Counted from the stretch's first letter, positions 1-8,343 are shown. The stretch is 63,969 nucleotides of DNA from DASUFP01 sp036274495 (GCA_036274495.1 DASUFP010000047.1:1-63969); one strand, 5' to 3'. Translations and numbers: made by a program. Notes: generated by a model from the sequence alone, not told the origin.

Positions 1-1087
1 TAAGAGTTGTTTCATTAATAACTAAAGAATTGGGCTTTTTAGACTTTTTAGGCCATTCAATACCATTGCCATTAAAGTGAGTTGCATAAAGTAACGGCAT
101 CGAATTATCAATTGGATTAGCTCTTAGATACTCTTTAACACGAAAATCAACTACTGGTCCTGTAGATACCTGCACGTCGATATCTTGGAGAGAGTAGCAA
201 ATTTCTTCTACTACATTTATATTGGCCAGAGTTATATCTGGAATGTGAATAAATATTTCAGGATCATCGTTCTTAACAATTGATTCAAATGAAACAGTTT
301 CTTCAACAATATCTTCAAGGTTTGGATCTGATGAATGAGAAATAATAACATTTTCTTGACTTACTCCTTTTTGTAAATGAATAATTACATTTTCCTGTAA
401 TACATCGTCATCTTTGAATGAATGTGTCCTACTCTCAAATAGATGAATTTGTTTTATAGCAGTATTTTCAAGTATGTACTTCCGAAATGGTTTGTAATAT
501 AGGCCATTGCAAAAACTCCTTGGAATGATGGCTACTAATTGGCCATTTTTTGCCAATAATTCCAAACTCTTACCTACAAATGCTGAATATAAATTAACAT
601 GCTCTTGGCCAATTTTTCTCAATGCTCTCCTATGATCAGAGTCTGTATTAATTTTTTTGTAAGGAGGGTTTAAAATTGCATGTGTAAATTTTTTATCCTT
701 AGAATCAATTTCTTTTAAAATAAAATCATCATCAATTATGATCGAATTTAAGGTGATTTTCTTTTCTAAAAGTGAACTTTTAGTTGATTTAATATTTTGC
801 TTTAAGTAGGTAAGTAATTTTTCATCAATTTCATATGCTGTAACTGAAATTTCACCTCCAGATTTCTTAGTATTATATATTTGATCAATTAATGCTATAG
901 AAAGGGAACCTATTCCAGCACCAGGATCAAGAATCCTGATTGCAGATTTAGCTTTTAAGAAAAGCGAAGACATAAAACTTGCAATTATTGAAGGGGTCAT
1001 GAATTGACCAAATTCACTTCTTTTACTCTGGTCTAGCTTTCTACTAGCCTCAATTCTTATCTTATCCAGTTGTTCAATCATTGTCAT
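1..1087 (-). CDS. N6-adenine DNA methyltransferase, Eco57I/type II-like (3' end outside window)
   Basis: I translated this frame by hand: it is open from an ATG at 1087 down to base 1, about 362 codons without a stop, so the C-terminus is missing. It shows the SAM-binding motif DPGAGIG (about residues 54-60), an acidic residue after the next strand (E86) and the amino-methyltransferase motif NPPY (about 140-143) in the context ILNPPYKKI. This order (SAM motif before NPPY) is that of gamma-class N6-adenine methylases such as Eco57I/PaeR7I types. The start of the protein (GQFMTPSIIASFM) is typical of that family. The enzyme would methylate adenine in a specific site, as part of a restriction-modification system or as an orphan. 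No nuclease is visible, because its possible partner would lie to the left. A second ATG at 1081 could also be used. Confidence 0.9.
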   Translation of the reverse strand, partial: MTMIEQLDKIRIEASRKLDQSKRSEFGQFMTPSIIASFMSSLFLKAKSAIRILDPGAGIGSLSIALIDQIYNTKKSGGEISVTAYEIDEKLLTYLKQNIKSTKSSLLEKKITLNSIIIDDDFILKEIDSKDKKFTHAILNPPYKKINTDSDHRRALRKIGQEHVNLYSAFVGKSLELLAKNGQLVAIIPRSFCNGLYYKPFRKYILENTAIKQIHLFESRTHSFKDDDVLQENVIIHLQKGVSQENVIISHSSDPNLEDIVEETVSFESIVKNDDPEIFIHIPDITLANINVVEEICYSLQDIDVQVSTGPVVDFRVKEYLRANPIDNSMPLLYATHFNGNGIEWPKKSKKPNSLVINETTL

Positions 1088-1091
1088 AAGG

Positions 1092-1099
1092 CAAATATA
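1092..1099 (-). promoter_or_regulatory. Bacteroidota-type -7 box close to the methylase start
   Basis: On the minus strand TATATTTG fits the Bacteroidota -7 consensus TAnnTTTG and lies only four bases before the ATG at 1087. No TTG is found at the usual 17-23 bp upstream, so this is half a promoter by sequence. If used, the mRNA would be almost leaderless. Confidence 0.35.
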
Positions 1100-1254
1100 A
1101 CCCTGAAATTAAATTTAAGCGATAATTTTAGCAACTTGAATGAATTAATAATCATTTAGTTATCGCTACCATTCATATTATATATCAAAATTAAATCCAA
1201 TTCACTTCCTGTTTGATATTATTACAATCATTCTTTGTAAAGTATCATTTTTTT

Positions 1255-2445
1255 TCAAAAATCACTTTGGACAGTTTTTGCGCTAAATGGTACTGAGGTA
1301 ACCCCATCGATCATCAATTTTATATACATTGAAAACTTAGGAAGACGGACCAAATTCACTTCATTGAATATTGGGTAAAATTCTTTGGCTAAAATTTCCG
1401 CATCCTTAGCACCAACTCGGAATGCAATCAGAGTACCTATGTTGCCGAATATGGCCGATTGAATTTTTTCATGGAGTTGATCGATGTATTGATGAGCCAG
1501 GAAAAGTGAAAGTTTATACTTACGTGCTTCAGCGAGGATGTCAGCAAAAGCTAACGAAACGAACGAATGCATCTCATCAACATACAAATAAAAGGGTCGT
1601 CTTGTTTCAATTGGCTGTTTCGCCCGATAAAGGGCACCTAACTGAATAGCATTTACAAGTATGCTACCAAGTATCGATGATGCTTGCTCTCCGATTGTTC
1701 CTTTTGAAAGATTAACTATCAAGATCTTTCCTGAATTCATAATATTCTGAATATCAATAGTTTCAGTATGATTTCCAAATATTTTTCGAAGAGGGTCACT
1801 TGAAACAAATACTCCCATTTTATTGAGAATAGGCGAAATGACCTCTGACCGGTAGGCTGGGCTATACTTACTGAACTCATCCTTCCAAAATACTTGCAAA
1901 TGGTTCGATTGAACGTGAATCAATACACTGGTACGAAAGGACAAATCTGTAAGAAGCGGATTAATGTCTAATAATGTCGCTTGGGGATAAAAAAGTAGGG
2001 TTTCAAGGCTTCTAGTGAGAATGTACTCTAGTCGAGGCCCCCAGGAATCCATCCAGATTCGTTTAAAGGTCGAAATAAGACCGGAAACGACAAGGTGATG
2101 TTGGCTCCGAGAAACCTTGCCTAATGGGTTAAAAACCACCTTCTGGGTTGAATCAGCTGGATTAATATAGATCAAGTCCTTTTCTCGCCATTTTGGGATG
2201 TTAGAAAGTAGGTGTTGAGCTACATCGCCGTGAGGGTCTATTATTGCTAGTCCATTATCTCTAACGATATCTGAAATAGCCATGTTTTGTAACAATGTAC
2301 TTTTCCCGACTCCCGTTTTTCCAATGACATAGATGTGACCCATACGATCTTTGTCTTTTATTCCAAATGGAATATTTTGATTTCTCCAGTCAATTATTCC
2401 GATTGGTGTAATTCCTTCTTTCTGGCTCAACTTTACATCTCTCAC
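1255..2445 (-). CDS. TraD/VirD4-like conjugative coupling ATPase without membrane anchor
   Basis: This 396-aa P-loop ATPase has Walker A GKTGVGKST near residue 42 and a Walker B strand FYLYVDEMHSF near residue 287. It also has a conserved IDPHGD segment and the 'AHQYIDQL' region typical of the TraM-recognition part of TraG/TraD/VirD4 proteins. Family members pump DNA into a type IV secretion channel. This copy has no N-terminal membrane segments and no other transfer gene beside it, so its role may be different or it may be a relic. The start given is a GTG. The frame stays open 24 codons further upstream to a TAG at 2518-2520, with no ATG, GTG or TTG there, although that stretch (for example SEKIRLNNF) looks like coding sequence. 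The gene may therefore be cut at its 5' end. Confidence 0.8.
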   Translation of the reverse strand: MRDVKLSQKEGITPIGIIDWRNQNIPFGIKDKDRMGHIYVIGKTGVGKSTLLQNMAISDIVRDNGLAIIDPHGDVAQHLLSNIPKWREKDLIYINPADSTQKVVFNPLGKVSRSQHHLVVSGLISTFKRIWMDSWGPRLEYILTRSLETLLFYPQATLLDINPLLTDLSFRTSVLIHVQSNHLQVFWKDEFSKYSPAYRSEVISPILNKMGVFVSSDPLRKIFGNHTETIDIQNIMNSGKILIVNLSKGTIGEQASSILGSILVNAIQLGALYRAKQPIETRRPFYLYVDEMHSFVSLAFADILAEARKYKLSLFLAHQYIDQLHEKIQSAIFGNIGTLIAFRVGAKDAEILAKEFYPIFNEVNLVRLPKFSMYIKLMIDGVTSVPFSAKTVQSDF

Positions 2446-2534
2446 ACTGACACGATACCTGTTTGACTCAAAATTATTTAGCCTGATCTTTTCACTTATT
2501 GGAGCATTTTTTCCTATCTACAAATCTTTCATAA

Positions 2535-2723
2535 ATGAGATTTAATAGTATTATGATTGCAAACGAAACAGAAATACAAGAATTGAAAGATATGTATTGG
2601 AAGCACTACCAAATCAATTTGAATGATCATGAAGCTTCTGAGTTGGCTCAAAGTCTAATTTTAGTTTTTGAATTATTAGAATCAAATTGTCGCAATATTC
2701 TAATAAACGAATACCTCAAATAG
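2535..2723 (+). CDS. small hypothetical protein upstream of serine recombinase
   Basis: This 62-aa acidic helical protein contains the segment LNDHEASELAQSLI, which reads like a compact helical bundle. A second ATG at 2553 gives a 56-aa version. It ends 32 bp before the large serine recombinase and lies in the same direction, so the two may be cotranscribed. From memory, small ORFs of this kind (a 'L..EEA.ELA..L' helix) often sit just before recombinases in Bacteroidota, but I cannot name a function. No DNA-binding motif is clear. Confidence 0.55.
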   Translation: MRFNSIMIANETEIQELKDMYWKHYQINLNDHEASELAQSLILVFELLESNCRNILINEYLK

Positions 2724-2754
2724 CATTTTTTCTTATTCTATTCGGTGATATGAT

Positions 2755-4455
2755 ATGGAAATGGTCTCGCAAAACAAGGATATTAAATACTTCCTATATG
2801 CAAGGAAATCTTCTGATAGTGAAGACAGACAGGTTCAATCCATAGATGATCAAATAAAAAGATTGAAAGAACTTTCTGAAATATACCATTTCCAAATAAA
2901 AGAAATCTTCTGTGAATCCCGGTCTGCCAAGCTACCTGAAAATAGACCGATTTTCAATGAAATGATAAAACGAATTGAAAAAGGTGAAGCCAATGGGATT
3001 TTGTGCTGGCAAATAAATAGACTATCCCGAAATCCACTTGATAGTGGTCGGCTTTCATGGTTACTTCAAAAAGAAACAATTAAAAGCATCCAGACTATAG
3101 ATCGACAATTCACCCCAGAAGACAATGTTGTTGTATTCAATGTTGAAAGTAGTATTGCAAATCAATATATTATTGATTTGAAGAAAAACTCAATGAGAGG
3201 AATGCAAGGCAAAGCTGAAAGAGGTTGGTTACCGTCTATGCCTCCAATAGGATATATAAATGACAAATCTACAGGCGAGATTGTATTTGATCCAGAAAGA
3301 ATAGAGTTTATTAAAAGAATTTGGAAGCTAATGCTTTCAGCCAGTTATTCACCTATGGTAATAAAGAAATTAATAAACGAAGAAGGGTTTTTAACTAAAC
3401 GATTTAGACACAAGGGTGGAAACAAAATGTCAACAAGTTTATTTTATAGAATCTTTTCAAACGTATTTTATACTGGTTACTTTAAGTGGAATGGGGTAGT
3501 TTATAAAGGAAAGCATCCTCCTATCATCACAATGGAACAATTTGATCAAGTGCAACTAATGCTTAAACGGAAAATAAATCCTAAACCAAATAAGCTTGAC
3601 CACACCCAGCTCTACTCTGTAGTTTTTAAATGCCCTTATTGTAGTTCATCGTTTACTCCTGAAATTAAAACCAAGTTGGTCAAATCCAAAAATCAATATA
3701 AAACCTACTTCTACTACAAGTGTACTAAGAAAAAATGCTATCGAACCAATTTTCAGTGCAATCAAAAGCCCATTAGTCATATGGAAATTGATACTCAAAT
3801 CAATGATTATCTTAACCTCTTTAAATTTGATAAGAATCAATATGCTTGGTATAGAAAACTGCTTTCTCGATTTGATTCCTCAAAGAATCATGAAAAAGAA
3901 AAAAGCAAAATAAATGCGAAAATCAATGCAATAGAAGACCAGATCTCAAGATTAATTCAAATGAGGTATAAAGATTTAATTGATGATTCTGTCTTCAAAC
4001 ACGAACATAATAATCTGCTTCTTGCTAAAGTTAAACTAAGAAATTGCCTGGAAGATATTTCCAACCAATCATCCCAAATTGCAGATTACCTAATAAAGCT
4101 CTGTAGAGTGCTTTATCTTACTTTGAACAATCTTGAAAAAATGACCTGCGAGCAAAAACGACTATTGCTTCTTGAATTTGGCTCGAACCATGAAATAAAA
4201 GATAAAAACCTTTATGTTACAATACCAAAACACATAATGCCATTACTACATATCGCATTACCTGTAAGATCTCCAAATCAAAGGATCGAACTGTATAATA
4301 ACCAATTAAATCAATACTATTCTATGAAATCTCCATGTGCTATTCGCAAAGGGCTGGCCACACTTGCAAAAGTTCGAACTATTCTGAAGGAGTATGACGA
4401 ACTACCACGATTACCGGATATTAATAAAGATACTCCTGAAAGTCTAGCTGCCTAA
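2755..4455 (+). CDS. large serine recombinase / integrase (copy 1)
   Basis: This 566-aa site-specific recombinase has an N-terminal resolvase domain (about residues 10-150) with the nucleophile serine in ARKSSD (S19) and the arginine motif INRLSRNPLDSGRL. A recombinase domain follows (about 165-270), then a zinc ribbon with CPYC near 293 and CTKKKC near 323, and a coiled-coil (about 375-440). Length and order are those of phage- or ICE-type large serine integrases, which join attP and attB through a covalent serine-DNA intermediate. The last 34 codons (from 4354, LATLAKVRTIL...) and the adjoining bases are repeated three times downstream. This suggests the attachment site lies inside its own 3' end. 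A GMP-like ATG at 2761 is an alternative start. Confidence 0.95.
   Translation: MEMVSQNKDIKYFLYARKSSDSEDRQVQSIDDQIKRLKELSEIYHFQIKEIFCESRSAKLPENRPIFNEMIKRIEKGEANGILCWQINRLSRNPLDSGRLSWLLQKETIKSIQTIDRQFTPEDNVVVFNVESSIANQYIIDLKKNSMRGMQGKAERGWLPSMPPIGYINDKSTGEIVFDPERIEFIKRIWKLMLSASYSPMVIKKLINEEGFLTKRFRHKGGNKMSTSLFYRIFSNVFYTGYFKWNGVVYKGKHPPIITMEQFDQVQLMLKRKINPKPNKLDHTQLYSVVFKCPYCSSSFTPEIKTKLVKSKNQYKTYFYYKCTKKKCYRTNFQCNQKPISHMEIDTQINDYLNLFKFDKNQYAWYRKLLSRFDSSKNHEKEKSKINAKINAIEDQISRLIQMRYKDLIDDSVFKHEHNNLLLAKVKLRNCLEDISNQSSQIADYLIKLCRVLYLTLNNLEKMTCEQKRLLLLEFGSNHEIKDKNLYVTIPKHIMPLLHIALPVRSPNQRIELYNNQLNQYYSMKSPCAIRKGLATLAKVRTILKEYDELPRLPDINKDTPESLAA
4353..4455 (+). repeat. integrase-tail repeat R1 (inside recombinase 3' end)
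   Basis: First of four copies of a sequence that starts GCTGGCCAC and codes in one frame for a tail beginning LATLAKVRTIL. It contains the perfect 10-bp palindrome AGTTCGAACT at 4371-4380. Here it is the true 3' end of the recombinase gene. Identity with R2 continues past the stop codon (TGCACATTAACT), to about 4468. It probably marks the recombinase attachment site. Confidence 0.85.
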
Positions 4456-4536
4456 TGCACATTAACTACTAACTAATAGCCAACATGAGAATTATTTACC
4501 GGTACAAAATAAAATCTCATTAGCTAATCTTAAAAT

Positions 4537-4770
4537 ATGAAACTTGAAAATGATCTAAAGAAATTAAGAAACTCGAAAGGATATACACTTGAAGATGTAG
4601 CGAAAAAATTAAATATGGACTGTAAGGACAGACTTTCCCAATGGGAAAGAGGAACTGCTGTTCCTGGACTATTAAATCTGTTTAAGCTTAGTGTTTTGTA
4701 TGATACATTGCCCCATGAGCTGTATCCTAAGCCATGGAAAGCACTACTTACTGAATATTTGAAGTCATAG
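4537..4770 (+). CDS. small XRE-family HTH regulator
   Basis: This 77-aa protein has a Cro/CI-type helix-turn-helix: LKKLRNSKGYTLEDVAKKL, then RLSQWERGTAVP, then a terminal NLFKLSVLYDTLPHELYP. The QWERG recognition region is typical of XRE regulators. It is clearly related to the 94-aa protein at 11291-11575 (shared pattern K.R...GY.L.DVA..L, then S.WE.G...P.L.NL.KLS..Y). It sits about 80 bp after the recombinase stop, in the first cargo module, and may control the recombinase or the convergent 491-aa gene. The latter idea is inference. Confidence 0.8.
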   Translation: MKLENDLKKLRNSKGYTLEDVAKKLNMDCKDRLSQWERGTAVPGLLNLFKLSVLYDTLPHELYPKPWKALLTEYLKS

Positions 4771-4810
4771 AAATAGAAAAGGCGGTACCCGATGGGCGTA
4801 TGAATCAAAT

Positions 4811-6286
4811 CTAATTCTTAGCTTTAGATGCCGATATTTTTTTACTGGCATCAATAAGAACTATATTCTCCCTATCAACCAGTTTTAGTTCTTTAAGAAT
4901 TTGATTAACCTTTGCAAGCTCGCCTTTATCGAAATAGAGTATCACTTTAATTGATTGTCTTGTTTTGTTTGCTGTTTCATATATCTCCACTTGCTTCTGT
5001 AAATTTTGTTTCAACTTTGAGTTTGAAGCGAGTTTAAATTCAATCAATGTTTTATCCTTTTGACCCTTGGATACTGCATAATCAACCGGACCTCTTCCAT
5101 TATTCGGTTCTCGATTCACATCAAAATCTGAAGCATACCATGTGAGTCTATAAATAATCTGCAAATCTTCTTCTCGTTTTATTGGTTGTCCCTTTTTATA
5201 AAATAGTCTATAACCATCATTATTTTCAATTACATCTTTAAGATAATGGACGCGATTCAACGATTCTTTATAACTTGCAACCGGAGATATATTATAGAAA
5301 TCAGAGTTTTCCAACAATTTTAATACTAGTATAGAAAGCTGTTGTATAAATATTGTTTCAACTTCCTGAACCTTTTCATTAGATAATGCTTTTGCTCCCT
5401 CCTTATTTTCCTCCTTCTTTTTTATGAAATATCTGATTATATCGGGAAACTTTTTTATGGTTTCATGCACAGCAAGTGTAATTTCTTTCTGAGTATTTTC
5501 CTTATTCTTAGGTGGTTTTGGAAGCTGCTTTCTAAAATAATTGAATATTTCATGTCTTAGCTGATCATTTGGGATGCTACTACAGATAGATTGAAAATTA
5601 GCCCTCAAGTCACTACTATTAATCCAGTTATCATCCTTGGTTAAGATATCTCTGGGGGTTAAAATGACAAAGTCATCAACAAAATAAGGTAATAAATATT
5701 CTTTGGGCATCCAACGTTCCAAACCATAATCGAAGTAGACTTTGTCAACGGTAATCAATTTAAGATATTCATGATTTACATTTTCTTTAGCAAATTTCTC
5801 AGTATATTCTAACAAATATTCTTTCACTAAATTGGTTGTAAAATCACTTATATTATCTCTTCCAACTCCAATTTCAAATAAACCTGCTTTTTCAAGATGG
5901 GATGATTGTGTAATTTTTTCTTTCCCTAAATCATCAAACACAGTATGCATTGAAGAGGACATTGACTTTCCAAATTTCTTTCCGAGTCCACTTCCACTAT
6001 TTCCAACCTTACTGTATCCGAACCAATTTTGTTTAACTTCTGGGAATAAGTACCATGATTTAATTTGGGATAATTGATTTACTCCAGATGCCGATTTGCT
6101 TTTTAGAAATGTTAAATATCTGATGATATCATCATGCAATTTTCGATATTCTAACTTCTTACTGCCAAACAATAGAAATGGGTCAATAAAAAGGGGAAGA
6201 TCGTTTATTAAAGAAATATTAAACGCTCCATATTTTTTTAAGGTTTCTGGGGCAACCTGAAAGAAGTCTGTGAAATAAATTTTCAT
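4811..6286 (-). CDS. hypothetical protein with C-terminal PD-(D/E)XK nuclease-like domain
   Basis: I do not recognise this 491-aa protein as a named family. The N-terminus (residues 1-60) has a conserved-looking segment NISLINDLPLFIDPFLLF. Near residue 400 lies GRGPVDYAVSKG, followed about 12 residues later by TLIEFKLAS. This D...ExK arrangement after a glycine-rich turn is the active-site pattern of PD-(D/E)XK nucleases. A helical segment with many lysines and a predicted Rossmann-like end (VILYFDKGEL...ILID) follow. It is a single gene, opposite in direction to its neighbours, enclosed between integrase-tail repeats R1 and R2. A restriction or anti-phage nuclease is a reasonable guess from motif and setting, but it is not shown. 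Confidence 0.75.
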   Translation of the reverse strand: MKIYFTDFFQVAPETLKKYGAFNISLINDLPLFIDPFLLFGSKKLEYRKLHDDIIRYLTFLKSKSASGVNQLSQIKSWYLFPEVKQNWFGYSKVGNSGSGLGKKFGKSMSSSMHTVFDDLGKEKITQSSHLEKAGLFEIGVGRDNISDFTTNLVKEYLLEYTEKFAKENVNHEYLKLITVDKVYFDYGLERWMPKEYLLPYFVDDFVILTPRDILTKDDNWINSSDLRANFQSICSSIPNDQLRHEIFNYFRKQLPKPPKNKENTQKEITLAVHETIKKFPDIIRYFIKKKEENKEGAKALSNEKVQEVETIFIQQLSILVLKLLENSDFYNISPVASYKESLNRVHYLKDVIENNDGYRLFYKKGQPIKREEDLQIIYRLTWYASDFDVNREPNNGRGPVDYAVSKGQKDKTLIEFKLASNSKLKQNLQKQVEIYETANKTRQSIKVILYFDKGELAKVNQILKELKLVDRENIVLIDASKKISASKAKN

Positions 6287-6391
6287 AAATCTAAGCTTCC
6301 AATTTTATGATACTGCTCTAAATGTAACCAAAATTGACGAGGCAAATGGATTATACCTTAGTAATTCATTTTTTGTTATATATAACAAATA

Positions 6392-6494
6392 GCTGGCCAC
6401 ACTTGCAAAAGTTCGAACTATATTAAAGGAGTATGATGAACTTCCAAGGTTACCTGATATTAATAAAGATCAAACGGAAAGTCTAGCTGCCTAA
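6392..6494 (+). repeat. integrase-tail repeat R2 (orphan recombinase 3' end)
   Basis: Second copy of the recombinase tail, here directly after a TAG and without a recombinase body. It encodes 33 residues from LATLAKVRTIL to ESLAA and a TAA at 6492-6494. It is nearly identical to R1, including bases after the stop (to about 6507). The palindrome AGTTCGAACT lies at 6410-6419. Through the first ~26 codons all base changes relative to R1 are synonymous. Confidence 0.85.
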
Positions 6495-6697
6495 TGCACA
6501 TTAACTCCCATTAACATTCGTTATTGAGTAATAAATACCAGTAAACGATCAGAAATCGAATACACCTGGATTACTCGATAAAATAATAATATGAACAAAA
6601 GTGGTCTCTACTGGGTTTCAAGGAATTAAAAACCTGACAAATGCTTGTTTGTTCAAATTAAGTGGTGTAATTTAGAAGGTTATGTTTATGCAAATAA

Positions 6698-6750
6698 AAA
6701 AAGCACAGCGGGGTAAAGGTTTAGCGTGCCCAAACCCCCACTGGCTTTTT
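6698..6750. terminator. hairpin with flanking A and T runs (possible bidirectional terminator)
   Basis: AAAAAGC (6698-6704) pairs with GCTTTTT (6744-6750). The stem continues, with small mismatches, through a GGGG/CCCC block and an inner GGTTT/AAACC stem. Runs of A before and T after let it act as a terminator on either strand. There is no clear gene just upstream on the plus strand, so it may instead end or be part of a small RNA. Confidence 0.45.
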
Positions 6751-6904
6751 ACTCTGCTCTTGTACAGCAGAAAACTTATTGATAAATGTAAAAGGATTTT
6801 TAAAATCTAGTAGGGAAAAACTGTAAAATCTTACTTAAGCTCCGAGTATCTACATTCCTATGTTTTCTTCGATGGTTCAGTTCTAATAACTAAACTATCA
6901 TATA

Positions 6905-6937
6905 TTGGATTGATTTTCAAGTATTTATTTACCTTTT
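6905..6937 (+). promoter_or_regulatory. possible promoter for the 93-aa ORF
   Basis: TACCTTTT at 6930-6937 matches seven of eight positions of TAnnTTTG. TTG triplets stand 17 bp (6910-6912) and 22 bp (6905-6907) before it, both inside the normal -33/-7 spacing range. The start codon at 6953 lies 15 bp after the box. Confidence 0.35.
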
Positions 6938-6952
6938 AAACCCCTACTTCCT

Positions 6953-7234
6953 ATGCTACAAAACATACCACGTATACCTTGTTCTTGCCCAGAAGAGCAT
7001 GACAAGGCTGAAAATCCTCTCAGTAGCGAGCCTTCCGCAATTATCCCGGAAGGCCAAGAAATTGTGAAAAAAGAGGTGTTCATTATTGTTGATATTACAA
7101 GTCGGAAAATCAAATCGTTCACTTACTGTTATAAAAGTGCTGTTTCTGAAATCAACAAAACAAATGAACAAAAGACAAGTAAAAAAATTAAAAGTACTTT
7201 ACTTCATTGCAAAAATACAAATCCATTGTATTGA
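6953..7234 (+). CDS. doubtful small protein of cargo module 2
   Basis: This 93-aa ORF is the only one in the 935-bp module between repeats R2 and R3 that fits a gene layout. A possible promoter precedes it and its stop lies six bases before a perfect terminator (7241-7283). The N-terminal half is rich in P, S and E and has two cysteines; the C-terminal half is lysine-rich. I recognise no motif. An inverted repeat within the gene (GCCTTCCG...CGGAAGGC, about 7029-7053) could mean that the locus makes a structured RNA instead. The rest of 6508-6950 shows no gene that I can support. Confidence 0.3.
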   Translation: MLQNIPRIPCSCPEEHDKAENPLSSEPSAIIPEGQEIVKKEVFIIVDITSRKIKSFTYCYKSAVSEINKTNEQKTSKKIKSTLLHCKNTNPLY

Positions 7235-7240
7235 GGTATT

Positions 7241-7283
7241 AAAAGAACACTCCTTCAAATATTTCTGAAGGAGTGTTCTTTTT
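7241..7283 (+). terminator. strong rho-independent terminator
   Basis: A perfect 17-bp inverted repeat: AAAAGAACACTCCTTCA (7241-7257), an eight-base loop, then TGAAGGAGTGTTCTTTT and a T run. It ends the transcript of cargo module 2, on the plus strand by its T run. The A run on the other side makes it possibly bidirectional. Confidence 0.85.
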
Positions 7284-7326
7284 ATTCACAACCCAGGTGT
7301 AAATTATTCCTACTTGTGGCAACTTT

Positions 7327-7432
7327 GCTGGCCACTCTTGCAAAAGTTCGAACTATTTTATCAAAATATGAAGTGCTTCCAAGTATCCCAGAAATTGATA
7401 AAGATCCACCTAAAGAAAGTATAGTTGCATAG
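7327..7432 (+). repeat. integrase-tail repeat R3 (orphan recombinase 3' end)
   Basis: Third copy: GCTGGCCACTCTTGC then the palindrome AGTTCGAACT at 7345-7354. It codes for LATLAKVRTILSKYEVLPSI and on to a TAG at 7430-7432. It is more diverged from R1/R2 than those are from each other, and closer to R4 (shared AACTTT before it and ATTTTATCA after it). No recombinase body precedes it. Confidence 0.85.
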
Positions 7433-7532
7433 TACATTTGGTTACTTCCAACGGTTTGGAATCACAGTTAAAAAAAGATATATTCACACTTTTGACACCC
7501 TTCAATAACTATTTTAAACTAGTCAACATATT

Positions 7533-8129
7533 ATGACCATCGCAGATCAAATAAGGTGTTCTATTGATGATTTTGAAGATAAGTCAAAATTTGAATCTGC
7601 CCTCACGCATGCCCTAACTGCAGTAGATGGGACAGCCAGTAAACTTTATCCAAATATGGGTAATCGAAAAAGGTATATACGAACCTTACGCGATTATTAT
7701 TGGATAATTGAACCTGCAATAGGCTCAATTAATCTAAAGGACACAAAATTTCCTATAGAACTAAAAAATCAATCTAAAACAGATTTGGCAGAGATCATTT
7801 ATGAAATATTCAGATGTAATCATGCTCATGGATCCCCTCATCCTAACAATTTTACCTTTGGGATTGGAATTGGCCATCCATTTACAATGTTCACTTTAGA
7901 CTTGGAAAATAAAAGATTCACATTCCCGGATAGAATACTACCGGCACTTTGGTTTGTTTCTGTGCTTTCAAAAGTTAACAAGGATCAAGCTACAAATGAA
8001 CTTCAGGACTACTATTTAACTCTCAACGATGAAAAATACTACATTAATGAACTATGGGGTATTGATGAATCCTTTAAATCTACTGCAGGTAAGTACAATG
8101 AAACGAGAGTGATTTTGAATTTTGATTGA
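7533..8129 (+). CDS. hypothetical protein with HEPN-like RxxxxH motif
   Basis: A 198-aa protein of a family I do not recognise. The segment IIYEIFRCNHAHG (about residues 88-100) has the R-x4-H pattern in a helix end, as in HEPN ribonucleases and related domains (compare the common 'FRC.LAH' form). It is followed by a beta-rich stretch (FTFGIGIGHPFTMF). HEPN proteins often cut RNA in toxin-antitoxin or abortive infection systems, so this may be the effector of cargo module 3. That rests on one short motif. It is followed by two small genes in the same direction, but gaps of 214 and 101 bp argue against a tight operon. Confidence 0.65.
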   Translation: MTIADQIRCSIDDFEDKSKFESALTHALTAVDGTASKLYPNMGNRKRYIRTLRDYYWIIEPAIGSINLKDTKFPIELKNQSKTDLAEIIYEIFRCNHAHGSPHPNNFTFGIGIGHPFTMFTLDLENKRFTFPDRILPALWFVSVLSKVNKDQATNELQDYYLTLNDEKYYINELWGIDESFKSTAGKYNETRVILNFD

Positions 8130-8343
8130 TGCCCAACCAGGGAATGTGAGTTTTTATATGCTCATTTTCAATCATTTACAGCGTTTTGTTAACATTTTGG
8201 TTGCTTTTGTTGCCTTTTTTAAAATTTCACCATATCTTTGTTGACAATATTACCAGTATCGCTCTTTGACATCCTGCAAGGCAATCTTTGGTTCTACTCT
8301 ACGGACTTAGGAATTGAAGCGTTGTACCCAATGCTAAAATTCA

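Noticed and set aside
4371..4380. GTTCGAAC in the repeats as a tRNA T-arm
   Set aside because: It is within the coding tail of the recombinase in all copies, and no acceptor, anticodon or D-arm can be formed around it.
7086..7268. 60-aa plus-strand ORF overlapping the 93-aa ORF
   Set aside because: It runs through the first arm of the perfect terminator at 7241-7283, which argues against it being translated.
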